From Saccharomycopsis crataegensis (Eukaryota; Ascomycota; Saccharomycetes; Ascoideales; Saccharomycopsidaceae), in contig NW_027043820.1 in the NCBI RefSeq assembly GCF_037102585.1, forward strand, positions 654,501-718,500: a stretch of DNA of 64,000 nt, in the 5' to 3' direction. Positions 52,601-61,403 of the stretch are shown piece after piece. The notes beneath the pieces were generated by a model, which worked only from the letters and a program-made list of their open reading frames with translations, was not told the origin of the DNA and searched no databases. Both the position numbers and the translations under genes were made by a program. Position 1 is the stretch's first letter, and every line of letters begins with the position of its first letter.

Positions 52601-52960
52601 GTCTCTAGAAATGATATGAAAAATATTGGTGTTGTGAGAAACTCTAGTGATAAAGCCTTGGGTCCAATCAACAATTTTGCCAAACGCGGGGCAAGACACT
52701 CAAGTAATAATTTGGCTGCCGTTAACTCTAGAGAAAACTCTACTAGATCTGTTAGTAATTCTATTGCCTCAATTGGAAGCTCTGCCAATCTTGCCGCTAA
52801 TGAATCTAAGTCCAACTTGTTTGATGTCTTGAATCACGAAGAATCTGATGAAGAAAATGGTAGTGATGAAGAAGAGGAAAATGGTGAGAATGATAATGGA
52901 GAAGAAGCAGAAAGTCAGGCTGCAGATGTCGATGAGGAATCTAAGGAAGAGAAGGATTGA
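49613..52960 (+). CDS. TIF4631: Translation initiation factor eIF4G
   Basis: The mRNA-cap scaffold that bridges eIF4E, eIF4A and poly(A)-binding protein. The 1115-codon frame has a long Asn/Ser- then Glu/Lys-rich N-terminus. A 4E-binding motif YDPRFLL sits at about residue 509, followed by Arg/Ser-rich RNA-binding stretches and the MIF4G domain at about 695-930 (SLLNKLTLEMF, ACDEPHWSSMYAQLC, AAAKRRGLGLVRFIGELYAL). The C-terminal tail is acidic. The frame opens with GTG at 49613 and the first ATG inside is 49694. The peptide SYRGNQ at the beginning looks real. The start may be an ATG formed by splicing an upstream A onto TG at 49613 (coordinates then shift by at most a base plus a 5' exon). 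Confidence 0.94.
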   Translation: MSYRGNQSIISYPIDQQEESIVGFNLNMPTNPTGSSHSGSNHSNPNNSSGGSNNNGGAGNRRSSTTNRQQFDYGQPMNNYMFNQQAFANANMGYMNNGVGAPFQVYAPYYQGYSGDYSAGYNMPFPNQNMRQGSFSGYYPNQGQNYGHNQNKHLKNQGSANSSPVSHKNNLHYNNNHNHHSHHAHHNNNNGNNTNALVSGTGNTSSVSSPATSNASLSTNPKAPNTPSKPAHATLNSPLVATAGSIPASTGKVTIKNPKGQDVDLSSLANKSQPSSRISTPKAANNAKLASVSSPSGSASDAVRDDFRLKVAALAKAKADAVAKAKAEAEANSKETVTEEKQEKVLNKESSNEAEAEEAKPVEENVVENVVEKEDEKEVEKEDEKEAEKEVEKEKNVETLEKSENAPSTESSKPEVDETNVEPVPVVESKEETKPEAVEIKEESTKESESQESEESPNVKDVFNLSELLEAISKAKPIEDPYSFKYPDDWAIPDERCHEHFKKTGKPKYDPRFLLQFKEPLNLEVDPQWKEKHAHLFSVVEMNSRSGSMRNSSNFRGAPGQFGLGSNIGNSRGIGGNMRSQSNNPRKGFGGDSKSGSRQSSRRRGGSNAGTGSRRDGRSDSKRNNSKRYKDKENEVNQVLENIENQIKDNEKPAEPVKPLEKSANRWVPRSLKKKTGEVKKNADGSEFLNEEEINRKTKSLLNKLTLEMFENITAEIIKIAEQSKFEEDGKSLKQVLELTFHKACDEPHWSSMYAQLCAKMVKDFSLEVKDTTSIDKTGAPLVGGQLVRKCLLTRCQVEFEKGWADKLPTNPDGSALEPEMMSDEYYAAAAAKRRGLGLVRFIGELYALGLLSDQVIVSCMHSLSSNFEDPSEETLETLSQLITTVGPIIDLSNKPGDNRARMMLAKAFERIGVIINLKIPARIKFKLMDLLDARSSNWSEWSKSKGPTTIAQIHADAEKQREDEKRRNEKKMSKGGKSYGGDSRQNSNSNWAQSTVSRNDMKNIGVVRNSSDKALGPINNFAKRGARHSSNNLAAVNSRENSTRSVSNSIASIGSSANLAANESKSNLFDVLNHEESDEENGSDEEEENGENDNGEEAESQAADVDEESKEEKD

Positions 52961-53810
52961 ATCGGATTTTGGGCAAACATAAATAAAAGTGTGCATTTAT
53001 CTTCTTTTCTCTATTTTGTACAAGCGCTTTGTACTCACTATCATTTCTCGCTTGAAACCCCTTGTCATCTGTTCCTATCATTTTTTTTTTCATTATTGTT
53101 ACTCACTGAATTGTTATTTTTTCTTCTCTTTCGTGCTCTTATTTTCCATCCGTTAGAAAAAATAATAATAGAACCTTTACTCACCCCCTTTTTCAACTTA
53201 CCTTGATGGTGTAATTTTGTCCGTTTGTTTTTTATTTATTTATATTTTCGTGAATAATTCTCGAAATAATTATCGCTTTCTGGTTATTTATACGTATCTT
53301 ATTTGATTTTTTATTTATTTCCTTCTTCTTTTTCACTATTGTGTCTACTAGCATATTGTTAAGCAAGCATTTCATTAAATAATCAAATTTGTCCATTAGA
53401 TCTTGATAGTTATTGATGAAAAAAAGAAAAAGAAAAAAAAAAAGCTCGTATGGAGCTCAGTTTCCCATCGACTCCGCATTAACGAAGGTAGGTATACATA
53501 CATCAGTTGTAATATTTGAAAGTTTTGATATATTTTAAGGCGTCCACTCGCTAGTATAATACATCTCAACATTTTATAGCGTTATACATTTTATATTATT
53601 ATATCTATTATTATATATTTTGTAGTATTGTAGTATTATAGCATTATAGTATAAAATGTTAGAAATCACACCAACAAATTCGATGATGGAACACCTCATG
53701 AGGAGCTTACACAAAATTTTGCCGCCACGTCCAAAATATGGTATCCCTACATAAAAAATAACAGTACGAGAACAATAGAAATAAGTTTTATTATAATACA
53801 ATATCTAATA
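52961..53810. other. Intergenic region, convergent 3' ends
   Basis: 850 bp of AT-rich sequence between TIF4631 and ECM1, with a TAT/TAG-rich tract at 53575-53660. No gene or RNA signal that I can support. Confidence 0.5.
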
Positions 53811-54338
53811 TTACGCCTCAGTTTCCTCTGGTAATAGGGCAAATGAATTGACAGGCGCTTTTTCAGGCTTTGTTTCCTCGTCACTCTCGATATCAGAATA
53901 GGTCTCTATTTCTTGGTCTGGCTTCAGGCTAGTCTTTGTGGATTTTTGAGGTTTTGACTCTTTTCTCATTTCCTCATCAAGTTGATCCCAGGTCATCTTT
54001 CTTCTTTGAATATTGAGTCCCTTGTTTATACTTTTTTCAATTTTGGCACTCAATTTCCCGCCAAAAGAAATGGCCCTTTTGACTTTGACATTATTGGATT
54101 TCATGATACCACCTTCTCCTAGCTTTCTGGTTTTCGATGTATCCTTCTTGCGAGCTTCTTTCTTCTCAAGTTTTTTTTGGAGAAGCTCTTCGTTTTTATT
54201 GGCAGTTCTCACGATGAAATTAGCAATATCTGCCTTACCAGAACTTCTTGGAAGCTTCGATAGTTCTGCCACTTCAGAATCTTCTACCTGAGCTCTACGA
54301 GCAGCTCTGGAATGTTTAGATATCTCTCTTTTACCCAT
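53811..54338 (-). CDS. ECM1: Pre-60S ribosomal export factor
   Basis: A 175-residue basic, coiled protein. The N-terminus KREISKHSRAARRAQ, the block AELSKLPRSSGKADIANFIV and RTANKNEELLQKKLEKK match yeast Ecm1 (KNSRAAR, LSELPRAEKTDLTNILIRTA as I recall). The C-terminal part has KIEKSINKG, an acidic stretch and the ending NSFALLPEETEA, like the NRFGVLPDDVEE end of Ecm1. Ecm1 travels with pre-60S particles and helps their nuclear export. ATG at 54338 is clean. Confidence 0.87.
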   Translation of the reverse strand: MGKREISKHSRAARRAQVEDSEVAELSKLPRSSGKADIANFIVRTANKNEELLQKKLEKKEARKKDTSKTRKLGEGGIMKSNNVKVKRAISFGGKLSAKIEKSINKGLNIQRRKMTWDQLDEEMRKESKPQKSTKTSLKPDQEIETYSDIESDEETKPEKAPVNSFALLPEETEA

Positions 54339-54956
54339 AGTTTTTTATTAGTCTGTGTTTTAGTGGATAATCTATCTAGTGAGATTGGTAGAACTTAAAA
54401 AAAAATTTTAACTGATTCGATGAGGTATGTGATACATGCATCATCATACGTTAACAAATTGCAATCATGATTTAATCATATACTTTCTCACACAATAATG
54501 ATAAGAGATTCTGTCAGGGAAGTAGGGAAAGGGAGATACATATATATTTCCTTCTGGTGATGTTTTTCTTTTATTATACTAACTCATTAGGATGTAGTGA
54601 GTACTAATCATGGAAAGCTACAAAAGTAGTGGGAGTGTTTGGTATAAGAGCTCGTGGCTTTTGAGTCATTTTGAGAAGCCTATGCTATGGGCAGACTGAC
54701 ATGGTATATTTTCTTCTCGTGTTATTCTTCAAGTGCGCATTCTTTGTATAATGTCTTGACTGAGTCTATTACAGCGCATTATCTGATTTTGAATTCATCT
54801 TGGATACTTTCATTTACTTCTGCGTCTGTAGCCTCAGTTCATATATGTTATCGATGGTGACTAACATCTCAATATCTTCATGACTTAAGTTCCTTGTAAT
54901 GTGAAGCTTAATGTTACCACCCAAGTGTATGATATTCATTTAACAATTTCGGCTTA

Positions 54957-55410
54957 TTATTGCTTTATGGATATGCGTTCTAATAACACGGATTTCGGTG
55001 GGGAGATACCACACATTTCCAATAGGAACATGTTATTTGTGTTTTTTGATGTGGTGGCGGCTGGGTACGTGATTTTTGCATTCCCTTTGGCACTTGCTTC
55101 TTCTTTCTTCTTAACTTCTTCAACTTTTCTAAGCTTGTCTCCTAATGGCATGACTCTATCATCGGACTTCATGATGCTGTCGCTAGTAGTCTTTCTTTCA
55201 ATATCCTGTTCTCTTCGCTTATATGCTTTTCTCACATTTTTCTACTGGATCTTGCACAAGTTACGAGCGTATTTCAATAATACCAAAAGTTTTAGATCAA
55301 TAAGACTAACCGATGGCGTAAGCAATATTTTCTGGAAAAGACACTCGTCAAAAACATAAGGGAAAACTCTTTGAGACTTTGCGATAAATAGACCGATTGC
55401 GGTAAGAAAT
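54957..55410 (-). pseudogene. Decayed coding segment, identity unknown
   Basis: One frame runs from about 55410 to 54957 with a single stop inside. Before it lies protein-like sequence (GLFIAKSQRVFPYVFDECLF, VSLIDLKLLVLLKYARNLCK). After it lies a Lys/Glu-rich part (RREQDIERKTTSDSIMKSDD, EEVKKKEEASAKGNAKI) and an end with GISPPKSVLLERISIKQ. There is no ATG at the beginning. It reads as a dead gene. A small gene starting at an internal Met of the Lys-rich part cannot be excluded. Confidence 0.35.
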
Positions 55411-55826
55411 TCCAATTCTCAATGACCTGTTTAGAGGCGAAGAAGATGCTGTCTTAGTTGCTTAACACTACCATCAGACAAATATTCGCACGGGTCAACA
55501 ACCTGTAACTATGGATAAATGGAAAAAAAAAGGGCACTAGAATGAACAAGAAATATGACAACTATCGATAGATTAAACAATAGTTATCAGTATCACAATA
55601 CCATGAGCATGGGCTATCTGACACAGGGTCTTTCATTTACTCACCATGATCTTATTTGCAAGTTTCATAGATGCTGTTTCAATATTTCCTTAAGGAAAAA
55701 AATTATTGTAATAAAAGCTTTTTTTTTTTTTTTTGATTCTCCAGTTGGTTATCTACAATCTCAATTATATACGTTATTTGTTTTAGTAGCGATGAAGTGA
55801 AATCAGGAACAAAAATTCCTGCATCT

Positions 55827-56117
55827 TCATAAACTGAACAAAAGAGTAAATACAACAAAACACATCAAAATTGCAAGGGCTGATGGTTTTCCTTTTCCCA
55901 TTGGTAATAAAGCTTCCAAAGCTGGATCATACACTTCGGTTGCATATGTATCAAACTGTTGCTTTGCCTGTTCATGTGATGTTGAATTATAAGGTCTAGC
56001 ATGCTCTGTGGTTATCAAATTCCCTTGGTAATATGTGTAATATAGGAATTCTGGTACAGAGATAAAATATGAATTTTCATAGAAGCTATAATATTGGCAG
56101 AGATGGACAATAATAAA
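55827..56117 (-). pseudogene. Open segment with C-terminal membrane anchor, no start codon
   Basis: A 97-codon open frame with protein-like sequence (YFISVPEFLYYTYYQGNLIT, HEQAKQQFDTYATEVYDPAL) and a C-terminal hydrophobic span (ALAILMCFVVFTLLFSL). No ATG lies near its beginning. A short ATG frame with a hydrophobic run sits just upstream in another frame (about 56170-56094), so it may be a broken gene or one with a non-consensus intron. Family unknown. Confidence 0.35.
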
Positions 56118-56403
56118 TTACCAATAATACAAATAATAATAAAACATGGCTTACCATACACACCATTCTCTAAAGTGCGACGGTTACCATGGTAGTTCCG
56201 TTGGGCACTTTTCTACTCTTCGATGATATATTCTACCATATTCTATACCTTATATACTCTTTGTTAAGTTGTTTTGTTATTTCCCTGTATCAATCAGGAG
56301 TTTATGGCACTTGAAACAGTAGCATCCTTTTGTACCGTTCATATATTTCAGAATATTTTTCTTGAGCTTTTTATTATTTATTTACTGTTTTCACGTAAGA
56401 CGA

Positions 56404-56655
56404 TCAAGAGAGATTGAGTAATGACAAAAGTATAATAATCAAAATTGTTAAAAAGAATAAAATGAAATAACATAAAAGAAATAACATAAAAGAAATAATG
56501 ACAACTGATGTGACGATAATACTTGACCTTTCTCGAGTTTCTTGATCAAAATACTGGATTATGGGTTTTAAGGTTTTTGATACCCCTGCTTCACTTTTGG
56601 GTGTTCTGTTGTGCACCTTATATTTTCTGGTTTCAGATACTATAGAGTTTACTGA
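56404..56655 (-). pseudogene. Open segment with C-terminal hydrophobic tail, overlapping an opposite-strand ORF
   Basis: The minus frame reads NSIVSETRKYKVHNRTPKSE, LKPIIQYFDQETRERSSIIV and then a very hydrophobic tail, with no ATG at its beginning. An in-frame upstream piece (to about 56725, TSVSKTGGFQLLP) lies beyond a stop. The opposite strand has an ATG-started 87-residue frame (56561-56824). I cannot decide which strand ever coded. Low confidence for both. Confidence 0.25.
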
Positions 56656-57083
56656 TCAAGGCAAGAGCTGGAAACCTCCGGTTTTGGAGACCGATGTCAT
56701 GATGTCGAGCTGCACATCATTTGCAACTTATCCACCCTCGACGAAAAACCCATCATATCATCAATTACCACACAGCATCCGTATAAATAATATAAATCAG
56801 GTATCATTTTATTCAAGTATGTAATATATATAATCTACTGGCAGAATCAGGACAATATTCAAAGAATTAAAAAGACAGGAAAAAAATAGAAGTTTGCACT
56901 CAACAAGAAAATTTAAAAAAGCTATGCAAAGTCAAATAAAAATGAGACAATAGTTAAAAAAAAAAAAAAAAGGAAAAAAAATTAGAAGCGTGATTTGGGA
57001 AGGAGAATGATCAATACCAAGTCAGTGTTGAACTTCTGCTTCAGTACTGCCTGAATTAACAGCTCTCTAAAATTTCAGTGCTC

Positions 57084-57806
57084 CTAGATTTCATTGCTTG
57101 TAACCAGAGAATCAGAATCAGATTCGTTGGCTCCCAAATTAATTACGATATCCTTATAAAGATCGCTACTGAATCTATTAATTTGGCCCAAAATAACTTG
57201 TTCGCTTTGATTAGCCACAGAATCGGAAGCATTATCAACAGTGGCCATGTAATCTTCGACGGTTTCCAGGTCAGTGCTGGTATTAGAGCTTATCTTGCTA
57301 CTGGTTTCGACGCTTTGGTTATGTGTTTTCTCAGAAGACCCAACAAAAGTATTAGTTTGCATATCGGACTTATCAAGAAATGGAGCACAGTCCAACTTAG
57401 AGTCATCCTCACTGCGACTTTGATTGTCAGGATCTTCAAAAATATTATCTTTATTGGTAAAAAAATCGTTCATTTTCACGTCTGGCGAAGTTTCACGGGC
57501 AAGCTCATACAATCTGAATCGTCTGTAGTAATCATCAATGATTCTGTCGAGGCTCTGTAATGCTGTTTGGTAAGCCCTGTGATTGTGTTCAGTAGCGTCG
57601 TGAAACATATCGAGGACATCCTTTCGTCTGCATAGACCCTCTAAGGTGTCTACAGGCTGCTGAAGCGCTGTGATATATTGGTCAGTTCTTTCCAATGTCA
57701 AGAATTTTTTTAACCAATTGTCCAAGCCTGGAAGAGAGACATCATGCGGAGTAATAAAAGTTCTACCACCTTGCACAGTAGTACGCCGAGGATCTCGATT
57801 GTGCAT
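57084..57806 (-). CDS. Hypothetical protein, 240 residues, family not recognised
   Basis: The ATG at 57806 starts an intact frame. The open frame extends further up to a GTG, but that part reads as leader. The N-terminal half is helical and charged (LDNWLKKFLTLERTDQYITA, CRRKDVLDMFHDATEHNHRA, DRIIDDYYRRFRLYELAR). The C-terminal half is Ser/Asp/Asn-rich and looks disordered. No membrane span. I see no diagnostic motif. The helical half may be a binding domain, so this looks like a real, fast-evolving gene. Confidence 0.6.
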   Translation of the reverse strand: MHNRDPRRTTVQGGRTFITPHDVSLPGLDNWLKKFLTLERTDQYITALQQPVDTLEGLCRRKDVLDMFHDATEHNHRAYQTALQSLDRIIDDYYRRFRLYELARETSPDVKMNDFFTNKDNIFEDPDNQSRSEDDSKLDCAPFLDKSDMQTNTFVGSSEKTHNQSVETSSKISSNTSTDLETVEDYMATVDNASDSVANQSEQVILGQINRFSSDLYKDIVINLGANESDSDSLVTSNEI

Positions 57807-59578
57807 TGTTGTGGTATGGATGAAAAGATGTAGAAATCCGAAGGGCTTTGGAGTTTTTAGGGGCCGGGTTGGATATATTATTGAAATAGTAGATTTAATT
57901 GCCGATAGTGAATCGAGAACCGGATGAATTGTAATATATGTATGTGATTTTTGTGAATCATCCTTCACAAATCTGAGCTAGGCTTGCCTTATTGATGAAT
58001 ATGCGACTATACCCTGTACAGACAGAGCCTAAACCTTTCATGCATCGGATGTTTCAGTTAATACCTACATGCGGCATCTCTACATGGTCCACAAATGCCT
58101 TCCTTATCTGCGTCTATTGTTTTTCACTGATTCCAGGTTGAAAGATTGGGTACTGGCATTAGCAATCTCTGTCATGGCACCATGGCCCTCCCTATAATTT
58201 CCTACTAATAATTTATGCACACAGTGAGCCCAAAACAATCAAACACATTTGATGATGCCTTCAAATGAGGTAGGTACACGGAATCGTCATCGTACTTCTT
58301 CTTCACTTCTTCCAAATAATCGTCCATATATTGTTCTCAGATCACAAAAGATTTCTCTGAAGCAAACTGCTTATTTTTTTTTTCTAATCGCCAATTAGAC
58401 TCCTACGTTGTTAGCACCAGCCATGAAAAAGCTTTCCCCATCAAAATTAGTCCATAGCCAACATAATCAATAATTTCCTTTTGGTTTTAATGATCCATTG
58501 ATTAGTTTGAATACACGCGGTTACTGCAGGCCAGATGGAAAGAAATTTTCTATGAATAACCGCATTTTGGTACCGGAGCTACTTCCGTCAGTAATGAAAT
58601 AAACAACTTACTAATAAAAGAATCTCAAATTGATTCGACGTTGCGAAGTAAGCGAGAAGCAATATTCCTTCAAAATACTTACTATTTTTAAAAAATACTA
58701 CAGCCATAATAGCTCTCAAAATCCTTAATCTCTCCAAGAAACTATACTATTGCTTGGAGTGAAATATGTGTTCCAAAGTGCAGACATCCAAGACACCGAG
58801 AACTTGACTTGACTTGACATCAGAAAAACGCCAAACTTAGAATACTTTTTGATATAAACAAAAGATAAGGCTTGGCTCTAGACCAATGTTAGTGTCATTT
58901 TGTCTCGTCTCAAAAGTTTAAATATTATCCAGACAGACTAAAATTATTCTCCCCTATTTGGCCGGATACTTATTTGTAGACAGGATTTACGGGTCATCTC
59001 AGATCGATGATGAAAAAAAAAAAAAAAAAGATTTCTGTAACAACCTAAAACCATAGATCATCGGCATGCTGTTTTTTTTTTCTGTTGTTGTCGTATACAT
59101 ACTGCGTCAGAGATTTCTGTATCCCGCACAGAATGTTAAGGCGCTTTCTAATACATCAAAACAGAGGGGATAGGATCGATAGCGATTGAGTTCAATAACT
59201 ACATCGTTTCATGAGTAGTTAACCCAATAAATAACCAATTAGCATAAGCAGTGTTTGTCTTTATGAGCTCTAAATTATGACGTTAAAGGCGTTCTGCAAC
59301 AAAAAAAAAAAAGAAAGAAGAAAAAACGATACAAAAGTAATTGCATTTCTCACTAATTCATTTTGTCTCTAAGGCTAATACTTACAATTCTTTTCATTTG
59401 AATGACATCAAATTATTGCGTGATAATACATAGCCAACGACAGAGCCCGAGGAATGGTATAGCTATCAATTTCTAGATAGTATACTATTCTATAGATACT
59501 CAAGGAGAAAAAGTATATGTTTCATCTCCAGACATAAGCGTTCGCATTCACAGTATTGAAGGATTAAGAAAAATTATT
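57807..59578. other. 1.8 kb gene-poor region
   Basis: On the minus strand at about 58381-58205 a short protein-like stretch (MDDYLEEVKKKYDDDSVYLP) is preceded in frame, beyond a stop, by NKQFASEKSFVI. It may be part of another dead gene, but is too short to be sure. The rest is AT-rich, with A runs at 59011-59028 and 59301-59312. No RNA gene seen. Confidence 0.35.
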
Positions 59579-61075
59579 TTATGCCCAAAAATTATCAACG
59601 ATAAAACAAATCCATCCGCCGTAAGAAATCCAGGAGAATATTAGTCTTATTATCGGATTGGAAATTTTATTAGAAATTGTAATACAAGTATTGGCCCCCT
59701 CACTTTCAATGCCACTTCCCATATTCAAATGATTTCTCACGGTGCAGCCATCCCAGAAGTTCCACCATTTAGATCGTTGACAAATATTTTCTCTAAGTAG
59801 GTTTTTCGCTAAAGGTCCTCTTGGACCATCAATGTATTTGTACTCCCAAGGAGACCAAACTTGTCTAGGGTCTTTAGGATCCATCTTTTTATCGCCCCAT
59901 TGTCCCATGAAGAATAACCAAGGTCCATATTCTCTTTCCCTGTTATTGTATTTATAAATAAAATCGGTGTTATTGGTTATTCTAGAAGTCTTGTTTAGTG
60001 AAGGAACCAAATTAACTCCATCCCAAGTATACGCAAGATAGTTCATTGCCGGATCCCACAATGGGCCCCTATCAGTAAAATCCGACAATATGGAGTAAGG
60101 TAAATCATGCGCGTGTTGACCAACTGAAGCATAATTTGCATGCGTACCCCTGGCACTGAAAATAACTGGGCGTTGGTTTTTGGTTCCATTATTTCTTCTG
60201 CTATTTGGATGATTATGCCACTCACCTTGGTCAAATTCACCAAATTTTTCAACCGCGTCAAATTTATAGCCATTACCCCCTCCATGAGCGCTCATCCAAA
60301 CATGGGTCGGTGTGCCGTCGTAAAAACGCACAAGGGAATGCTCCCAATCACCAACGTGATTACCATATGGACCACAACCCATGACAAATGGTCCTAGATT
60401 AAATGAATAAAAGTAGAACCAATAAGAGTCTACCCAACCATTGCCTTTATCAACAACAATCAACACAGCTGGGGCATCAGTGATCTCGCCATTTTCATAC
60501 CGAGGCTTGTTGTGCTTTCCAGTGATCCATTCCGGATCAACCGAATAATCTTCTAAGCTCGTCATGAATACCTGTTCTTCTGTAGAGTATTGCGCAAAAT
60601 CAGCAAGACGAGATAAATTTAATGGTAAATCAGCATGTGTGGTTAGGTTTGTGCCATTTCCAAATTGCAAATAGAGATGTGACACAAATTTATTGATATC
60701 GTATGGTAGGTATCTTTCCTCCGAATATAAATGAACTAGCGGAGCGAAATTTAGCACATAATCTGGAATATCACCCGGTAGTATAGTAGTTTGATTTTCG
60801 TCAGGGTTTGTTATTATTGGTGGTAGTTGTTGTGTCTTCAGCTGTAGCAAAGCAAAAGTATCATGGTCGTCCCAAGGGTTTGATAGGCCAAAACTAGTCC
60901 TGAAATTGGGAGCAGGCCATCTCAATTCCAGTTTTTTGCCTTCCAATAGATCGCCACAACTCACCAGCCGTAGCAATAGGAGAAAATTGATGATTTGATT
61001 TAATAGCACCATTGTAATTCCATGGATGCATTGAGAAGCTTGACTAGTGAGCAGAAGCAACATTTTTCTCCCCAT
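59579..61075 (-). CDS. Vps62-family secretory-pathway protein (YGR141W/TDA6-like)
   Basis: A 498-residue protein with an N-terminal hydrophobic signal (VLLNQIINFLLLLRLVS) and a C-terminal hydrophobic stretch. The Vps62 family region spans most of the rest: APLVHLYSEERYLPYDINKF, GPYGNHVGDWEHSLVRF, HVWMSAHGGG, FSARGTHANYAS and YGPWLFFMGQWGDKK. Asn-X-Ser/Thr sites (NQTT, NLTT, NLSR, NGTK) suit a secreted or vacuolar protein. S. cerevisiae Vps62 is linked to cytoplasm-to-vacuole targeting, with no known reaction. ATG 61075 is used here, though ATG 61012 would place the signal right at the N-terminus and is as likely. Confidence 0.85.
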   Translation of the reverse strand: MGRKMLLLLTSQASQCIHGITMVLLNQIINFLLLLRLVSCGDLLEGKKLELRWPAPNFRTSFGLSNPWDDHDTFALLQLKTQQLPPIITNPDENQTTILPGDIPDYVLNFAPLVHLYSEERYLPYDINKFVSHLYLQFGNGTNLTTHADLPLNLSRLADFAQYSTEEQVFMTSLEDYSVDPEWITGKHNKPRYENGEITDAPAVLIVVDKGNGWVDSYWFYFYSFNLGPFVMGCGPYGNHVGDWEHSLVRFYDGTPTHVWMSAHGGGNGYKFDAVEKFGEFDQGEWHNHPNSRRNNGTKNQRPVIFSARGTHANYASVGQHAHDLPYSILSDFTDRGPLWDPAMNYLAYTWDGVNLVPSLNKTSRITNNTDFIYKYNNREREYGPWLFFMGQWGDKKMDPKDPRQVWSPWEYKYIDGPRGPLAKNLLRENICQRSKWWNFWDGCTVRNHLNMGSGIESEGANTCITISNKISNPIIRLIFSWISYGGWICFIVDNFWA

Positions 61076-61403
61076 CACTGTCCTTCACTAACTGAACTGA
61101 TGTAGCCGATGTCTCTCACGTGCCAGGGAATACACATACAAAAAATATGAGTGTTTTTATTCTTTGGTAAGATGAGGCAAAACAAAAACAAAAAAAAAAT
61201 AATAATAATAATAAAAAATACCGAAGACCCTTATAAATAGAGGTGATTAGATAGTTAGTTTTGAGAGATTGCCTCTACTGAAGAATATAATAGCTTATTC
61301 AAGAAATCATCATCAAGGAGAGTTGAAATTTTTTATGCTTTCGTTGATCAAATTCATCTCTTTAAAAAGCAAAAAGAGAGAATAGAGACATCCATAATAG
61401 AAA
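61076..61403. promoter_or_regulatory. Divergent promoter of the Vps62-like and J-protein genes
   Basis: 328 bp with TCACGTGC (61117-61124), a near E-box, and an A/ATA-rich tract (61188-61215). No other feature. Confidence 0.4.

Larger units (their letters stand above)
54339..57083. other. 2.7 kb gene-poor region with several broken open segments
   Basis: Between ECM1 and a hypothetical gene I see only fragments, described in separate entries. The rest (54339-54950, 55430-55820, 56130-56400, 56830-57080) is AT-rich with A/T runs and shows no gene. Confidence 0.4.

Noticed and set aside
54901-55359. 152-codon plus-strand hydrophobic frame
   Set aside because: Starts at GTG and mirrors the Lys/Glu-rich minus-strand segment, so it is likely a shadow.
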